Part shown: one piece after another, positions 62,747 through 64,000 of the stretch | Position numbering within the stretch: the first letter of the stretch is position 1 | How the letters are laid out: every line of letters begins with the position of its first letter | Source: Scytonematopsis contorta HA4267-MV1 | Lineage (GTDB): Bacteria; Cyanobacteriota; Cyanobacteriia; Cyanobacteriales; Nostocaceae | Assembly (NCBI GenBank): GCA_019359035.1 | Contig: JAHHIC010000043.1 | Location: 124,001-188,000 of the forward strand | Direction: 5' to 3' | Length of the DNA: 64,000 nucleotides | Position numbers and translations under genes: made by a program | Notes under the pieces: generated by a model | What the model was told of the DNA's origin: nothing | What the model saw: only the letters and a program-made list of their open reading frames with translations | The model's database searches: none

Positions 62747-63607
62747 TTATTTCATCTGATTTAAAGCCTCAAACTCATCGTTAGTTAATTTAATCGCAGT
62801 AGCAGCAATATTTTCTTCCAGATGGCTAATAGTTGTTGTCCCCGGAATCAAAATAATATTGTTAGCACGCTGCAATAACCAAGCTAAGGCAATTTGATTT
62901 GGTTTGACTCCATGATGTTGGGCAATTTCTGCCAAAAATCCTTCTGCATTTGCTAATGGTGAGCCTTGTTTGAGAGGATGTGCCCCAAGTGAACCGTAGG
63001 GAATAAATGCAATATTATTTTTAGTGCAGTAATCTAAAATATTTTCTCCATCTCTTTCGATGATACTAAAGCGATTTTGCACAGAAGCTATAGGTACAAT
63101 TTTTCGGGCTGTTTCGATTTGCTCGATTGTCACGTTCGACAAGCCCACATGACGAATTTTACCTTCTTTTTTCAAAGCTGCTAGCATCCCAATTGAATCA
63201 GTGAAAGGTACTTTTGGGTCGGGACGATGAAATTGATATAAATCTATTTGCTCTACTTTTAGTCTTTGTAAGCTAGCTTCACATCCACGTCTTAAATTTT
63301 CTGGGCTACCATCGGCACGGATATCATTTGCTGCAGGTTTATTAATACCACCTTTAGTAGCAACTACAACTCCTTGAGGATAAGGATGCAGCGCTGAAGC
63401 AATAATTTCCTCGTTAAAACCAGGTCCATAAGCCTCTGCTGTATCGATAAAATTAATCCCCAATTCTACTGCACGACGTAATAATTTTTGACCCCCTTCC
63501 CAATCAGAATAACGACCAAAATTTCCCGGTTGTCCTGTTAAACGCATTGCACCATAGCCCAAGCGGTTAACTTGTAAATCGCCACCAATTTTAAAAGTGC
63601 TGTCCAT
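62747..63607 (-). CDS. Aldo/keto reductase
   Basis: 286 residues of the AKR TIM barrel. The tetrad Asp and Tyr in FIDTAEAYGPG, Lys in VVATKGG and His in LYQFHRPD, then LIPGTTTISHL for NADPH binding, are present. Reduces aldehydes or ketones with NADPH, with broad substrates. ATG at 63607. The neighbouring partial SDR gene upstream on the same strand is another NAD(P)-dependent oxidoreductase, so they may form a pair. Confidence 0.93.
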   Translation of the reverse strand: MDSTFKIGGDLQVNRLGYGAMRLTGQPGNFGRYSDWEGGQKLLRRAVELGINFIDTAEAYGPGFNEEIIASALHPYPQGVVVATKGGINKPAANDIRADGSPENLRRGCEASLQRLKVEQIDLYQFHRPDPKVPFTDSIGMLAALKKEGKIRHVGLSNVTIEQIETARKIVPIASVQNRFSIIERDGENILDYCTKNNIAFIPYGSLGAHPLKQGSPLANAEGFLAEIAQHHGVKPNQIALAWLLQRANNIILIPGTTTISHLEENIAATAIKLTNDEFEALNQMK

Positions 63608-63713
63608 GTAATTTACCTCAAAATACTCAGAATATCTGTTTACTCTTTTGGTACAACCAATTGTGAAATATTTTTATCAAGCTAGGCATGATAATATAAG
63701 TCATGAAATAAAC

Positions 63714-63774
63714 CTCGCTCGCTACTACTCAAAAGCGGACTCGCTACTATTCAAAAGCGAGCGAGACGCTCGCA
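63714..63774. repeat. Dispersed GCTCGC-type inverted repeats
   Basis: CGCTCGCTACTACT, CTCGCTACTATTCAAAAGCG and GCGAGCGAGACGCTCGC form overlapping direct and inverted repeats between the aldo/keto reductase and SDR genes. The type resembles common cyanobacterial intergenic repeats. Confidence 0.65.
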
Positions 63775-64000
63775 CTACTGTACAGTCCAACCACCGTCGG
63801 CTAACAAATTGGCTCCGGTGATAAACGATGCACCAGGTGAAGCGAGAAAAACTACAGCATTCGCTATTTCCTCTGGTGTACCCAAGCGTCCAACTGGGTG
63901 CAAGCTGGTAAAATATTGTCTTCCTTGCGATTTTTCTTCTGGTGTTCCCGCAGCACGTTGAAACATTTCAGTTTCAATCCCTCCAGGGCTAATTGCGTTT
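63775..64000 (-). CDS. Short-chain dehydrogenase/reductase, 3' part only
   Basis: The C-terminal 74 codons are visible. The stretch ISPGGIETEMF, then HPVGRLGTPEEIANAVVFLASPGASFITGANLLADGGW, is the conserved end of a classical SDR (the PG motif and the final GG). The catalytic Tyr/Lys and Rossmann start lie beyond the window edge. The gene runs on past 64000. Confidence 0.93.
   Translation of the reverse strand, partial: NAISPGGIETEMFQRAAGTPEEKSQGRQYFTSLHPVGRLGTPEEIANAVVFLASPGASFITGANLLADGGWTVQ

Overview
The window looks like chromosome from a filamentous, probably heterocyst-forming cyanobacterium (Nostocales-like). I base this on moderately AT-rich DNA, heptameric and other short tandem repeats, several families of small dispersed palindromes, occasional HIP1 octamers (GCGATCGC at 15712 and 46203), a PEP-CTERM-like protein and a very large NRPS locus. 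No rRNA, tRNA, CRISPR array or complete insertion sequence was recognised.

Positions 1-39058 form a non-ribosomal lipopeptide cluster. A divergent NRPS runs off the left edge (minus strand: starter-type C, Thr-like A, PCP, C, Thr A). On the plus strand follow a coiled-coil protein, an MbtH-like protein, a type II thioesterase, a phosphopantetheinyl transferase, a GT32 sugar transferase, an ABC-2 exporter pair, a 3727-residue NRPS (C-A[Thr]-PCP-C-A[Gln]-PCP-E-C-A[Gly]-PCP), two exported proteins, a small membrane protein, a GT2 glycosyltransferase and a 2895-residue terminal NRPS (C-A[Thr]-N-methyltransferase-PCP-C-A[unresolved]-PCP-TE). A desaturase-fold membrane enzyme, a VioD/GntC-like PLP enzyme and an SDR follow. 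The predicted order Thr-Thr-...-Thr(Dhb)-D-Gln-Gly-NMeThr-X, with a lipid starter and two glycosyltransferases, matches the antifungal hassallidin glycolipopeptides as I remember them. The unusual part is the desaturase-like plus VioD/GntC-like pair. In guanitoxin biosynthesis such a pair turns arginine into enduracididine. Here it lies directly behind a terminal module whose binding pocket I cannot assign but which contains an Asp at position 278, so an unusual guanidino residue is possible.

At least four families of dispersed repeats lie in frame inside these biosynthetic genes: between NRPS domains, in the E domain, at the C-terminus of the PPTase and of the GT32 enzyme, and over the stop codon of the last NRPS.

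Positions 39236-64000 are mixed accessory and housekeeping genes: cysH, a NarL-type sensor kinase, an orphan MacB/LolD-type ATPase, a SyrD/PvdE-type cyclic-peptide exporter, a Tat-lipoprotein intradiol dioxygenase, a Uma2 protein, an AraC-alkyltransferase fusion, an EamA transporter, a sulfurtransferase, a GAF-LuxR regulator, a two-component kinase broken by deletion, an ArsR-ClpN fusion with a tandem operator-like repeat, a sterol-desaturase-family hydroxylase, a TetR-led redox operon containing a GST with an in-frame stop, a penicillin-acylase remnant, an O-methyltransferase, a YdcZ-type transporter, a GNAT, QueC, two small unknown proteins, an aldo/keto reductase and the 3' end of an SDR.
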